Positions 21,521 to 34,100 of a stretch of DNA of 64,000 bases are shown here, in pieces; position 1 is the stretch's first letter, and each line of letters begins with the position of its first letter. Below the pieces are notes generated by a model. That model had not been told where the DNA came from, ran no database searches, and was given only the letters and a program-made list of their open reading frames with translations. The DNA lies in the NCBI GenBank assembly GCA_019426215.1, contig CM033401.1:22821134-22885133 (forward strand). Reading direction: 5' to 3'. The DNA comes from Buddleja alternifolia (Eukaryota; Streptophyta; Magnoliopsida; Lamiales; Scrophulariaceae). The position numbers and the translations under genes are program-made.

Positions 21521-21642
21521 ATCAATTAAAAACATGTTTTTATATAAAGAAATTCAAAATCATTCAGCAGAAACCATATTCCAAAAAAAAGGTACAAAGA
21601 ATATAGAGAAAGCATGAAAATAAGTAATAACTTGAAAATATA

Positions 21643-22062
21643 TAAGGCTATGTTTGTTTCTGTTTTCAAACATGTTTTGGCCAAAACTTGTTTACTTTAT
21701 GTGTTTTTTGACCAAAAAGGACTTTTTTTGCCAAAGAATTTGTCAGCTATTGTCTTCCTATTTGTGTCTACTTTAGGGTGCCTACTAATTACATCAACTA
21801 CAATATATATATATATAACCATAATATTACAATCATTTAAAACTTATATTATATTATATTTTTCAATCATTAACTAATTATAAACACAACTTTCCAGACA
21901 AAAACTTACATGATTTGACTGCTACAGTAACTTTTGTCCCTTCAGAAAATAAAATCAAACACAAAATCAAACACATTTTTATCAAAATACACAACTCCCA
22001 ATAAACTTTTTCACCAAAATTTTCACAAAAAAAAAATCCCAAAATAGAAACAAACATAGCAT
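21643..22062. mobile_element. MITE with terminal inverted repeats GCTATGTTTGTTTCT
   Basis: The left end GGCTATGTTTGTTTCTG (21646) is matched by the right end AGAAACAAACATAGC (22046-22060), giving 15-bp perfect inverted termini around about 415 bp of AT-rich DNA. No coding content is present. The ends resemble those of hAT-type MITEs, but an 8-bp target duplication is not clear. Confidence 0.7.
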
Positions 22063-22564
22063 AATATGTTTAAGATACTATCTCGCTATTGTTTGTAGAA
22101 TGTACCCTTTTGAAGTGGGCACAAAAAAATTTACATGTTGATTTTCCTGAACTTGAGTGAGAAAACTATTTTCATGGTAAAACATATAGTTGAATATTCC
22201 TCAGAACGAACTTACATTTTTTAAAAAAAAACGGTGAATAATTTAAATCGTGAAGAAAAATTGAGAAACAGACAAAATAACTAATAGAAATTTAGATAAT
22301 AGAAAGAGAGAGAAACTAATCAAAGTTATGTACATCAACCAGATGATCCGTTTAGCCATCACATAGGATCACAAAAAATGTCAAAAAGGAAAAAAATATA
22401 AAGTACAATACCTTACCTCTAATAACAAATTAATTTTAAAGATTTGAATAAGAACAACAATATTGAGAATATAATCAAGAAATTATAAAGATAAAATGCA
22501 AATTCAACTCATTAAAGTAGGATAAAAGAAAGAGTAAGGCAAAGTTTAAGACAGTAGTATTATA

Positions 22565-23690
22565 TAAAGAAATATAGCCGTGTTTGTTTCTATTTTGGAG
22601 GGTGTTTTGGTGAAAATTTTGGTGAAACATTTTATTGGGAGTTGTGTATTTTGATGAGAATGTGTTTGGATTAGCTATTTTGAAATAATATTTGAGTGGT
22701 TTTTTTTGGTGAAAATGTGTTTGATTTTGTTTTCAAAGGGAACAAAAATCACTATAACAGTAAAATCATGTAAGTTTTTGTTTGAAAAAGTAGTGTTAAT
22801 CATTGAAAAATATTATATTATAAGTTTTAAATGATTATAATATATATATACTAATAATATTATATGTATATACTCATTACAATATATGTATATAGTCACA
22901 TTACAAGAAAATTGAGTATTGACAATGAAAATATATGTGATGGTTTAAAACCGTGGTCTATAGTGGTCTAAACTCATGACTAACTTAGCCGTGGTAGATG
23001 TTTCATATAGCCACACTAAAGTTAGCCGTGGTGAAAAAGAATGTTAGCTATTTTAAGCTCTAACTAGCCATGGTGAAAGAAATATTAGCCTAACACTTTT
23101 TTACAATGGCTAAAAGCCATGATCTTTGCAATGAACAAAACATTGACCATGACTACAAGCCATGACAAATGTTTTAGCCATGCTTGCAAATACCACGGCG
23201 AAAGCCGTTGTCAATTGATTTTAACCATGACAAATGAATTTTTCGCCATGACATATTGACAAAGGTAATAATTATTTTTTTTGTAGTGTCATATAATATA
23301 TTATTTATTATAATATACATATAATATTATATATAAACATAATATTATGGTTAATGTGATTATTCATATTACATTCATTTTTATTAATATATAAAATATT
23401 ATTTTATTTATAATGTTAGAATTAAGAATCGAAGTTCCAGCTATATATCTTACTATACGATCCATTATTTCACAATTAAGAAGAAATGTCAAATTCAAAT
23501 ATGATGAGGAACAGGATTTTTAATTATTTTATGCTATCACTCTATTACTTTATCTTCTGGTTTAGCAGAGATAGGTCAACAGCCCATCCCCACAATTCAA
23601 TCGGTCACATCTTAGAAGGGGACAATTGTTTTTGACCAAATATTTGTGTTGTTTTTTGTCAAAAATTGTGAATCCAAACGTAATTTTCTC
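22565..23690. mobile_element. Second copy of the same MITE, inverted and interrupted
   Basis: The block from AGCCGTGTTTGTTTCTATTTTGG (22575) to about 22880 is the reverse complement of the right part of the 21643 MITE (shared landmarks: CATTTTATTGGGAGTTGTGTA, AAAATGTGTTTGATTTTG). It is interrupted by the CACTA MITE at 22899-23288. Its far end appears strongly diverged (about 23620-23690). Confidence 0.55.
22899..23288. mobile_element. CACTA-type MITE, 390 bp
   Basis: The left end CATTACAAGAAAATTG (one change from CACTACAAGAAAA) and the right end ATTTTTTTTGTAGTG are inverted. They are flanked by the 3-bp duplication TCA (22896-22898 and 23289-23291), the CACTA hallmark. Subterminal repeats AGCCGTGGT and AGCCATGAC occur many times in both orientations. 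Non-coding, so mobilised in trans. Confidence 0.85.
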
Positions 23691-23699
23691 AAACGTAAT

Positions 23700-25560
23700 G
23701 TTTGAAATACAATGATAATCATAAACTCATACTTGAAAGAAAGAAAAAGTAACTTTTAAAATATGATAATATTCAAATATGAGGAACTACAAAAAAAAAA
23801 AACATGATAGATATTGGAAAAAAGTGGTTTTAACACTCGAATGAAAAAGAGAAAAAAAGATTGAGGAAAATTACTTCAGAACTATGTGAATTAAAATTGA
23901 GGGGTATTCCCTGAAAGAATCTTGCGGGTGCATTATGGGGAAGTGTGTCTAACAAAGAAAAAAGAAGAATCTCGTGGAGAAGACACAAATGACAGGTTTT
24001 AATTTTAAATAATGGAATTGTGATCAACTATGATGGCACGCTAGAAATATAAAAGGAAAATTTTATTAAATTTAAATTTATCTCAACCTCTGGAAAATTC
24101 TAACTCAGATCCGATCTGGTTAAATCTAAGTGTAATTTATCGAGAGAGTGAATTACACTTGTCATATGATTGATTACATATACAGTGAATTAGTCTTGGG
24201 CTAAAATTTTCCCCCAACCTAATACCAGTTACCAAAATTACCATGCAGAAAATCCTATGCCATAACACACTCACCAAATTCCTATCTTTCTGCCACTTCC
24301 CAATATTTACCACGCAGAAAATCCTATTTTTTTAATCCTTGTTTTCTTTCAGTTTATTGAGATATATGTTTTTGATTAAAAAGCTACTTGTTTTGAATTA
24401 CTTTTAGCTTATTTAGTATATGTTTTTTTAATAAAAAGGCTACTTATATTAAAAAAGCTAGCAATCACAAAATTGGAAAAGGAACCCTTTTTCTTGTAAT
24501 TTAGATATTTGTTTTCATTAAAAAAAACAAACTTATTTTGAATTAAAAAGAATTTTTCTCTTATACTTATTAGGATTAAAATCAGAATTAACAATATTTT
24601 TCCTGAAATCTATAAGCGCCTTTTCTAATTCTAATTCTAATTCCAATTTTAATTATTATTAATTTATTATAAAAGTATGGGTGGCTTCTTGAAATTTTCG
24701 ATGTACCTAATATATCTCCATTTAATTCATTTTTTTAATGTCAAAAGAGTCAAATAATAATTAATAAAAATAAGTTGTATATATCAACAACAATTAGGTA
24801 TATTATTTCATTAGGACTCTTCAATGGCAATACAAATAGATATTGAAGTGCATTAGGTCACTTCTCTTTATTTTAATTTTTAATTTTATGAATAGACTAA
24901 AAGTATAATGCATGTTGAAACTTTTGATATGCCTCCCTATGTAATTAAATTTTTTAATGACAAAATAGTCAAAAACAATTTCGAATATCTACAAAAGAAA
25001 GATGTATAATTATATTAGGACTCTTGAATATGTAATTATTTATAGGTAGTTAACCATTATTATGATTAGAGAACTCGTATTCCACTCTACGTTAATATCG
25101 TATGACAACAACGTATAATGAAGACATTAATTCAATTAATTTCAGTGTTTACTTATTCGATCTCTTACATATTGCTACCTGCCGCAATGAAGGGTGAGAC
25201 TTGGCAAACAATTATTCATTTGTTTTTATACGAGTTGTTGATTAAATATTAATAAAGCAGATTTTGTGTCAACTAAAATCATGTGAATGCAAAACAATCG
25301 CCAAAATTAATTTAGTGTATCATATCACTCAGGCTGTTAAATTCTTTTATAATAATTTTGACCCTGATAAGTATATACTAAAACGACTAAAGATTGGAGA
25401 GGAAGGGGGGATAAGTGGGGTTTTTTTTTACCAAAACAACACAAAATAAATAAAAAATTCTCAAAATATTACAAAATTTAAAGCCATTATGGAAAGAATA
25501 CAAGCTGTCGTCTTCACATTTTTAATTTTTTATAATAAGAAAAGTAGTTTTCATATTTCT
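23700..25560. other. Intergenic AT-rich DNA
   Basis: Very AT-rich, with a short TAATTC run near 24625 (CTAATTCTAATTCTAATTCC). No gene or bounded element is supported. Confidence 0.4.
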
Positions 25561-25579
25561 TTTAAATAGAAGACATCTT

Positions 25580-25836
25580 TTTTTTTTTTGGAAATCTCAT
25601 GATAAATTTACGTCAGTCACCCAGCAGAGCAAACCTGCCCATATGCAATAGCCCGCAAACTACGTATGGGGGTAAGCTGCCCTAGGTTACTCATTGGCGA
25701 CGAACTCAATAAGCGCAGGGCCCCCCAGGGCAGGACGGAGGAGTAAACTCCCCAGATCAAGCGTCATCTGAGTTTCGAACCCGGGTGAGTTCTCACAGCG
25801 AAATGCCTTGTGACCAACTTGGCCACACCCTTTGGA
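25580..25836 (-). mobile_element. tRNA-derived SINE
   Basis: On the minus strand the 5' part shows an RNA polymerase III A box (GTGGCCAAGTTGGTCACAAGG, key part TGGCCAAGTTGG) and a B box (GGGTTCGAAACTC) about 30 bp apart. A body of about 170 bp follows and ends in an A-run (T-run at 25579-25590 on plus). Length and layout fit plant SINEs, which move with LINE enzymes. The flanks GAAGACATC (25569-25577) and GATGTCTTC (25840-25848) are an inverted, not a direct, repeat. Confidence 0.85.
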
Positions 25837-26042
25837 GAGGATGTCTTCCACTTTTTATTTGATTCTATTTTCATCAAAGCATAAAATGTTATGTATCAAA
25901 AACTTGAGTAGAATAGGAAGAAGGAGAATATGATGAGGAAAAAGAATGGGAAGGAATGAGAAAAAGGAAAAAAGAAAAGGAAAATTTGAGAAGAAAGAGG
26001 AAAATATCATAAAATCCCTTAATATTTTGAGAAATTTGTAAG

Positions 26043-26984
26043 CAATGTCTTAAATTTCGGTTTCGGGAAAGATATCGGTGTAGTAAATTTACGGAAATTT
26101 CGATGGAAATTTCGGGGATATTCAAAATTTCGGTTTCGATTTTAAAGAAATCATGAAAATTTATAAAAATATTTGAAAATTTACAATAAAATTTTGGGTA
26201 ACCTTAATTATCATACTTATACATCTTTTACATCAATAATATTCTATATATAATATATGGATAATGAATTTGTTAAATAATATCACTAAAAAACTGTTAC
26301 GAAAAATATGAAATAAATATAATTTGATAGTAAGATAATAACCAAATCGTACGAGAACTTCATTAAAATAAAATGTACCAAAATCTAAGTAAATGTTACT
26401 ACTTAATATATACCACATCGAGTTTTTAGGAGGATCGAAATCACTATCATTAGTATCTGTCCTACCACTACTTTCATATTACAAGTGAAAATTATTAGTT
26501 ACATGTTGACAATATTGTGCCCATGACATGAAATGTTGGTAGTACTACATATAATGAATCAATGATGATATCCTTCTGGTGTTGAATCTTGAAGAACCCA
26601 TAGTACAATTTCTTCAATCATATTCATTTTCAATTTTTTGCTTTACTGCTTCTTGTGGTTGGGGGATATAAGTGGTATGTGTGGTCCTTACCAAGTATAA
26701 ATATAATTTTCTAATTATATAATATTTAAAAAAAAATTAAAAATATATAAAAAAGAAATTCTGCCGAAATCTCGATTTCGGTTTCGGGAAATATCAGGTT
26801 TCGGCCGAAATTTCGATGGATATTTGACAAAAATATTTTAAATTTTGGGAAATTTCAAGTTTCGGTCGAAATTTCGGAAGATATTCTGTAAAATTGGATC
26901 GAAGGTTCGATTTCGCTTCGCGACCCCTCGAAATCCGAAATTTTGGTCGAAATTTCTGTGTTTCGACCGAAATTTAAGACCATG
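26043..26984. mobile_element. hAT-like non-autonomous element with AAATTTCGG-rich body
   Basis: The termini CAATGTCTTAAATTTCGG and (inverted) CATGGTCTTAAATTTCGG flank 942 bp. The 8-bp sequence TTTGTAAG occurs directly outside both ends (26035-26042 and 26985-26992). An 8-bp duplication points to hAT. Both ends are packed with overlapping GAAATTTCGGTCGAAATTTC-like inverted words. No transposase coding is seen. Confidence 0.75.
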
Positions 26985-27339
26985 TTTGTAAGAAGGTCCA
27001 ATTTAACAGTTATGTGATAACATGTGATAAATTTTGTCAAAAAGTTAACGATTAGGACCAAACCTGCAGATTTTCATATCTTATGGGACTATTTTTGTCT
27101 AGCTTGTGAAGTTCGGGAATACTTTTACAACCTCCTCTATCCTACGAGACCAAAAGTACATTTTTCCTCAAAAAACACTAAAAGAAAAAAAATTCTTAAA
27201 CATTATTTTTTTGTATATAATAGCGTCATATAAAATGTGGACTCCTGGGAGTGAAATGCAAAGACACAAGCTCGCCTTTAACTTGATTTCATTCACTTAT
27301 TAAATGCAATAGGAAAAATAGCTCTTAGTTCTATGGTTC

Positions 27340-27860
27340 AAAAGGTAGGCCAATATGGTGATATCCGATAATATTAGTTGATATGTATCTGGATCGGCCC
27401 TAGCCAGTCTGATAATATTAGATAATATTTGTTATTATCTAAATTATATGTACCATCGATAATATCAAATGATATTGTCGACACAATAATATTATCGACC
27501 GTATCGGAATATTATCAGCGATAATATCGAATAATATCGTATCTCATATGTTATTTTCAAAATGAAGCTGTCACCTGTTTTTTGTAATATGTTTTTCGAT
27601 ATGATCTAATGAATATTATTACATATATATAACGAATGCTTGTCATAAAATTATTAATAATCTCCTTGCAATTACGAATTTAGGTATGACAACAATGTTA
27701 TGCTTATATTTATATCTAATTCAATATTTTTTTTATAATGTATCGATTCATGGAAACTCACGGTATTTATATTTTCTTTAATATTTTTTAGGATTTTTTA
27801 GCGTTCTATTATATATCTTAGTTTGGTATCATCTGTTAATATCACGATACACCGTTCTAA
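27340..27860. repeat. CGATAATATCG palindromic cluster
   Basis: Between about 27355 and 27550 the words GATAATATC, CGATAATATCG and GATATTGTC recur in both orientations. A further related word (AATATCACGATACACCG) lies near 27840. It is probably another small foldback-type element; its ends were not resolved. Confidence 0.4.
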
Positions 27861-28199
27861 TTGTTTCCACTTTCCATTCCGAATTGATCTGTCTACGTTA
27901 ACCCATCGAAAGATAGACTCCACAGTAGGGGAAGCATGCAAAAATGAAATTTTTATCTCTGCCAACCTATTATAATTTTGCAAATAATCTTTTTGAGGTT
28001 CAAAATTGGGAACACATGGAATGTTTTTAAGAAAAAACATGCTAAGGTTGACTTAGAAGATAGAAAGGTAAAAAGAAAAAAGAAAAAGCAAATAAATAAT
28101 AAGAAGAAGATTATACAGATATCATCCATTTTTTTGGTCATAATAAAGGATTGATTGCAAATACTCAAAGAATTCAAGGAGCAGAAAAAAAAAAAAAAA

Positions 28200-29103
28200 A
28201 AGAACTCGGTATTTACACCTAAAATAAAATGGGCTTCTCAATTTAAAAAGCCCAAATCATCCATATATTAATTCGAAATTGGGCTTAAGATAAAAGAGCC
28301 CAAGTAACCTTTATTAATAGATTAATTCGAAATTGGGCTCAAGTTGAAGGGCCCAAGCAGCCTCATTAATTAGTTAAATACGAAAGAGGACTTAAGTTGA
28401 GAAAGCCTAAATAACCCATATGTTGATTAATTAATTCGAAAATGGGCCTAAGTGATTTAGATTTGTTTTGTAAGGAATAGGTCCAAGCCCAATATTCCAC
28501 AAAGTCAAAAGTCCGAGAAAGAAGGCCCAAAAGAGTAGGAGGTTATCTAGTTCAGGGACGCACCAATAAAATGAGTTTGAAAACACGGTTGAAGGCAGTT
28601 CTCAACCGCAAAGGACGTGGGTACGTGATAAAGAGCAAGACGAAGAGAGAAGAAAAAGGGGACACAACAGATCAACTCTGCTTCTTTTTTATCTTTTTGT
28701 CTAGGAGTAGGCGTAATCTTAGAAGTAACATAGTTTAGTTAATTCCGTAGATTAATTCCTGGTGATCAAGAGTTGACATCAGTCATATCTTTTGCTCGAA
28801 CAGCTTTGTGGTACACGATTGGGGATCAATATGGAGGTATAATATTTATCATTTTGTCAGATTTAAGTATTTGGTAGATAAATTTATATTTGGACTTGTA
28901 TCTTCCTTTCTTTTCTATTTTCATTAATTGCGGTTCGAATAACAATTTTAAACAACACATCGAAGTGTTAAAGTCTGAACCACCGTCTAGTGTATCGAGT
29001 TCGAACGCGGGGGTTGTTCGATAATTTTAAGTGGAGAATTATCACGGGGCTTGAGTTAACCGAATTAGCTCTTCCTTATTCAATTTGTTTTTATCCAAAA
29101 ACA
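28200..29103 (+). repeat. 5' LTR of the Tat-like Ty3/gypsy element
   Basis: The right boundary is set by the LTR end CCAAAAACA followed by a TGGCGACCACAGTGGGA primer-binding site at 29110-29126. The left boundary is approximate. The first 280 bp is a diverged tandem array, about 4-5 units of 53-57 bp, each with ATTCGAAATTGGGCTTAAG and AGCCCAA words. Confidence 0.7.
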
Positions 29104-29185
29104 AATTTTTGGCGACCACAGTGGGAGTTGGTTCCCGTTAAATCAACTTTCTAAGATCGTTTAAGTCATACTAACAAGACCAACA

Positions 29186-29286
29186 ATGACAGACGAGTTC
29201 ACTTGTGATGACTGCACCTGGATTTGGATATCCAGCCGGTGGAAAAATCATAAATCAGAGCAGACAAAATGTACGAACAATTTGTC
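29186..29286 (+). pseudogene. Start of the Tat-like leader/gag, cut by the SIRE-like insertion
   Basis: Between the primer site and the TTGTC target, frames with MTAPGFGYPAGGK and, in another frame, KMYEQF are visible. The latter continues on the far side of the insertion as VRLMKQTLAGAREDQRREFN at 43358 onward. Frames are inconsistent, so the gag start is decayed. Confidence 0.55.
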
Positions 29287-30787
29287 TGGTGGTCCCAAGT
29301 GGCATACGAAAGGGTCTAGAAGGGGGGGGGGTTGAATAGACCCTGAAATCTTTTTCGACTTCAAATATTTCGTATCACTTTTAAAGATTAGAACGCTTAG
29401 GAAGCTGAGCGCTTGGGTCAGGCGCTTTAGTAAAGATAACTTAGACTTAGTGATTTTAGCAATTTACCAAGGTAGGGTAACGCTTAGATCGCTTAATCAG
29501 GGTTAGCACAACGGAAATGATTTTAAAGCTTTAGCGTTCGTTTTCGTTAGATAGTCGCTTAGCTTGTCTTTTTCAGAATAAATATGAGAATATAAAACAA
29601 GACAATAATAAAAGTAAATAACACAAGAAATTGTAAGGTTCACTGGGTGATGTAATCCCAGCTACGTCCTTCTTCTCCTTTATCACTTGGAGGGAATTTA
29701 CTAAGTTGATTATCAAAGAATCACACAGAATCTTCTACAAGATAGTAAAGAGGTGAAAAATGATCTCGGGTTCCTTGATCACACAGATTTCAGCACCAAT
29801 GAAGATCTTCTTCTACAAGCTTCTCTCATTCAGAAATACTGCCTGTAAGGGGTTTCAGCAACTTTCTCACTCAGATGAAAGGTTGAGGGTTTTGTCACAC
29901 AGGTTTTGTTTGTTTTTGGAAAGATCAAACAACTTTGAATATCTCAGTAAGAATTTAGGTTTCTTCTTTGGAAGATGTTTGAGATATTTGTGACTTTATG
30001 GAATGTATGTAAAAAGCTTGAAAGATTTTGGCTATGGAGTTTCTAAGCTTTTCTTGAGATAACATTTCAGCAAAGTTTTCTTGTGTATGTACGTATGTAT
30101 ATCTCTTGTATTTAGGGTTTGCTGGAATTAGGTATTTATAGGAAATTCTTGGGATCTGTCCGTTAGACACATGTGAGCGCGTGCTCTTCCCTTGGCGCGT
30201 GAATTTGCATTTTCTCTGACATTCCTAAAATTCTGCTGGTTCCGATGGACGGGAGCAGCTATAAGCTCTGAAATCTTGACAGTCTAGTAAAAAAGGTGGC
30301 TTGTCCATAAGTCATAATAGCTTATCACATTTAATGCTCTTATTAGGCATTTAATGCATTTGAATTTATTTCCCGTTGGAAATAACTATCCGTTGAATGA
30401 TTGCATTTAAGTCCTTCATGACTTGAGGATTTATTTCAGGTGAATCTGATATTGATCGCTAGAGTGCTTTGAGCGCTTGATCCATAAATCCTGAAATAGT
30501 CCTTTAGCGTTTGACAGGCGCTAAGAACGAATCTTCATCTTCATTTGACTTCAGACGCTGATCTTCAACTTCTTCTCTAATAGACTCACCCAGAATTCTA
30601 TTAGCGATTCGGTATCTAATACTTAGTCTAAAATCTATAAAGATAAAAATTACAAGCTTAACAAAATTGCATACTTTCAAACGCTTATATAATTGATCTA
30701 CGAAAACAGAAACTTACATTATATTTGGGGTCTAACATAAAGTCCTATCTTGTCATCATCAAAACATCTAACATGAAATTCCTAACA
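29287..30787 (-). repeat. 3' LTR of the SIRE-like element
   Basis: The LTR is 1501 bp, on the minus strand TGTTAGGAATTTC...GGACCACCA. A homopolymer of ten G (about 29323-29332) lies close to its outer end; the tract length differs in every copy of this LTR in the window. The adjoining purine-rich tract (minus strand AAAAAGAGAGAAAT, 30788-30801) is the likely plus-strand primer. Confidence 0.92.
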
Positions 30788-31166
30788 ATTTCTCTCTTTT
30801 TGATGATATCAAGACCTTAACTCTTATAACTCTTTTATAGATTAAGAGTTCAAAGAAAAGTCCAAAAATAATTATGAGTTAGCTTTTGGAAAGTTAGTAA
30901 AGTTCGCTAATGTTAGATTAGCCTCAACAAGATGTTTCAGCGATTAATCATTCATTCATTCATATGAGATAATTAAGCATACATATTTATACTGAAGATA
31001 GATAATTTAAAGATAAATTAAAGAAAGCAACAACAAAAATATATAAAACAATGTAAGTGATCATCTTTTCTGTCTCTTTCTGCTTGCTTCTTCTCCTTGA
31101 AAGACCTCAGTCGCTAAGTCCGGTAGAAGTCTGTCAACATCTATCATAGTTGTATGCTGGACTTCA

Positions 31167-34100
31167 TTAGTCACGTCTTCTCTGTCTAGCGCTTTCTTCC
31201 AGCTCCATCAACCTTTCCACCCAATCCCTCGGAGGGATTCCAAGTTCTCGGATCAAGTTATGATAAATGTCTTGTCTTCGATCATTGGTGGATTTCTAGT
31301 TGATAGGTCTTCTAAGCGGTCCGGCATATGGGTGAAAACCCATACTCTCTAAGAACTCAACGTTTAATTCCGGAAGCAAGTGCTTGCCTTGATAATATCT
31401 AGGCTTACGCTTCTTAGTAAGCATTTTCTTTAAGCTCACTATCTCTTCGAACATAGATCGCCAGTGTTTGTTGTCTCTCTTAGAGATTGCCTTGGATCGG
31501 GACTTTTCTTTAAGATCTTCCCCCTTCTTGGCATCATCAAGGGAGGTCTTTAATTCAGCGATGTCCCGATGGAGAAGCTTGACTTCATTTATCAAGAGAG
31601 CAACTTGCTTAGCGATACTCTGAGAGATTAAATTTGAAGAATTGTGATGCTCAGTATCAGCGGATGCATTTTGAGCAAGCGTCTGATTGAAATCATCTGA
31701 CAGTTTTTGAACAAGCGGAGCGATACTATTCATCATAGAGATTGTAAGCTTGTTGACGTTTCGCATATTAGCTTTGAGAACTGTTTCTACTTGATTAAGC
31801 GTGGAATTACTTCGTTCTTCTAATCGAGAACATAAGCCCTTTATATCACTGAGAGAATGTTGAACTGCTTTCTTGAAATCTCGTGCCTCTGGATCACTAT
31901 CATGGTTTGAATCCGATGAATCGGAAGAGGAACGCTCAGGTCCGTGAGAGCTTGAGACTACTGGAGCTTTGCCTTTATATTTGTCTCTTACAAAAGGCTC
32001 TTCAGGCTTATCAAGTGCTTCCTGAACATCTTCAATCGCTTGATCCATGGATGGATCTGCAGTCGCTGAAGGTATCTCGACTACTGGGGCGCTAGAAATA
32101 TCTGGCAAAGAAGCGTCTGGAATTTGAGCAGCTTCCATAGTAGGAGTTTCTTCCTCAACAATCTCAACTATTTCCATGGGAGGAGAAGGATTCTCAACAG
32201 CAATGACCCAAAGGGGGCCAATCGCTTCCATTACGTGCCTTGGACTTAGGACGTTGGCCTGTGGGATGAAGAATATAGCGTCTTCGTGCTCTTCAGTGCT
32301 TAGTGCAAATTGCACATCTTCTGGAAGATCAACTCCTGAAATGTAAGAGTTGTAGAAGTCCAATAAATACGACATAAGGGCTTGAGCAGCCTCTTGGTCC
32401 ACTGACCTGATCAGCGATATCATCTTGGCTACTTGTACGTTCTGCTCACAAACAAAGACGGGGTGAAGACTATAGCTTTTGAAGTTATTCAGGCTAAAGT
32501 GTTCAAGAAAGGAGATGTCTAGCGATTGTGCATTTTCAAAGATCGCTCTCCTGTCTCTGTGAAGTTCGGTAAACTCAGAATGATCGTTGTGAAGACTCAA
32601 GGGGATTTCACTCTGCCCTGGAAAAAGAGGTTGTTTACTGGTGGAGGCATCTTCATTCAAATCAGGAAGAAGTCGCTGTACAAAGTCTTGAGACGGATGG
32701 TAAACATAGCATTCTCCCTGAGCGATTAAGCTTAGATGCTGGCGAATATAGCGTTCTATCGATTGCCGATAATAAGGCAAATCGCTAATATTGCCTACCA
32801 GATTCTTACGTTGCTCGAGTAGAAACACAGTGAAACCTCGGTGTCTGTAATCTACTCCGAATTGAAACAAAAATGGATACTTTACAAGCTCTTCTAGCGT
32901 GTAAAAATGCAACACGAACTCTTCAGCCCATCTTGCGGTATCCATCATCCATCGCTTTCCTAGTTTATCAGCTTTTTTCTATTTTTTTCTAGCTGCAAGA
33001 AACTTTTCAAAGCGTCCGGTTTCTTCATCATAGAGATACTCGCGGGCTTCAGCTTCTATCCAAGAATGAACAGGATTGGGACGCTCACCAACAATTGGTC
33101 CTTTTCCTTTCCATAATATGAGAGGTTTGGGGGATAGAACGTTCTAAGGAGAATGAACGACTTTGGGGTTAGCGGAGTACCCGATCCTATTAAGAATTTC
33201 TTTGTCAGGATTCTTTGACCAATCACCCATATGGAGATTCTTGATGACGATCTTATTCTGGCGCAAAAGGGTAAAAGGATTCTTCAGAATGGACAGTAAA
33301 GTTGAAACGCTTCTTGTCAAATTCTGTCATGTTGAATGCTGGACGCCAAATATATTCAAGGCGAGATTGAAGACGCTCAAGAGAGTAGAGACCCAGGTCA
33401 GCAAATCGCTTGAATTATTCAAATTTAGCAGAATTGGAGACATCAGTCCTATGGAGAGTGTTTTGAAACTTGATCTCCATATCGACCAATTGTCTGGTGT
33501 CAAGCTCCCTGGTGGCAAAGTAGAATTCATCATTTGCATCATAGCCACGGGGAAAGATATTGATGACACGCGGAGGAGATCCGGTTGGAGTAGGAATAAA
33601 AGCAATAGACTCTGTTGGGATAGGGGCCACTTCTATCGACGGCTCAGCATGCACAGTCGCTTTACTAACAGGAGAAATTTCAGCGTCAGGAAGAACTTGG
33701 GCTATTTCCTTAGCGATATCCACAACAGCTTCCATGTCTATATCCAATTCAACAGGAATCTCGGAAGATGGAGGTGCATCAGCGCCTGGGGCATTTTGAG
33801 CTGACACATGAAAGCGTTTGAGAAAAACAAGCAAAATTTCTACTAAGTAGAAATTAGAATTAAATTACTGCAACGCTTACCCTGAGGAAGTTCATCGACT
33901 GTTTCAGTCGCTTTATCTGTTTCAACAGTTTGTATTGGTTCCTCAGGCTTCGGGACTTTTTTAGGATCTAAATCGAGAAAAGAAGTGAGGGGATCAGCAC
34001 GAATGGGAATACGCAATTTCTCAAGAGTGTTAAGAACAGTCTGGATATTTGCTTCGCACTCGGCTGAAAGAGTTTTTATCCTAGCATTAGAAACGAGAAA

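Noticed and set aside
25800..25836. A genuine tRNA gene on the minus strand
   Set aside because: A and B boxes are present but no cloverleaf arms can be formed; the body and A-tail fit a SINE.
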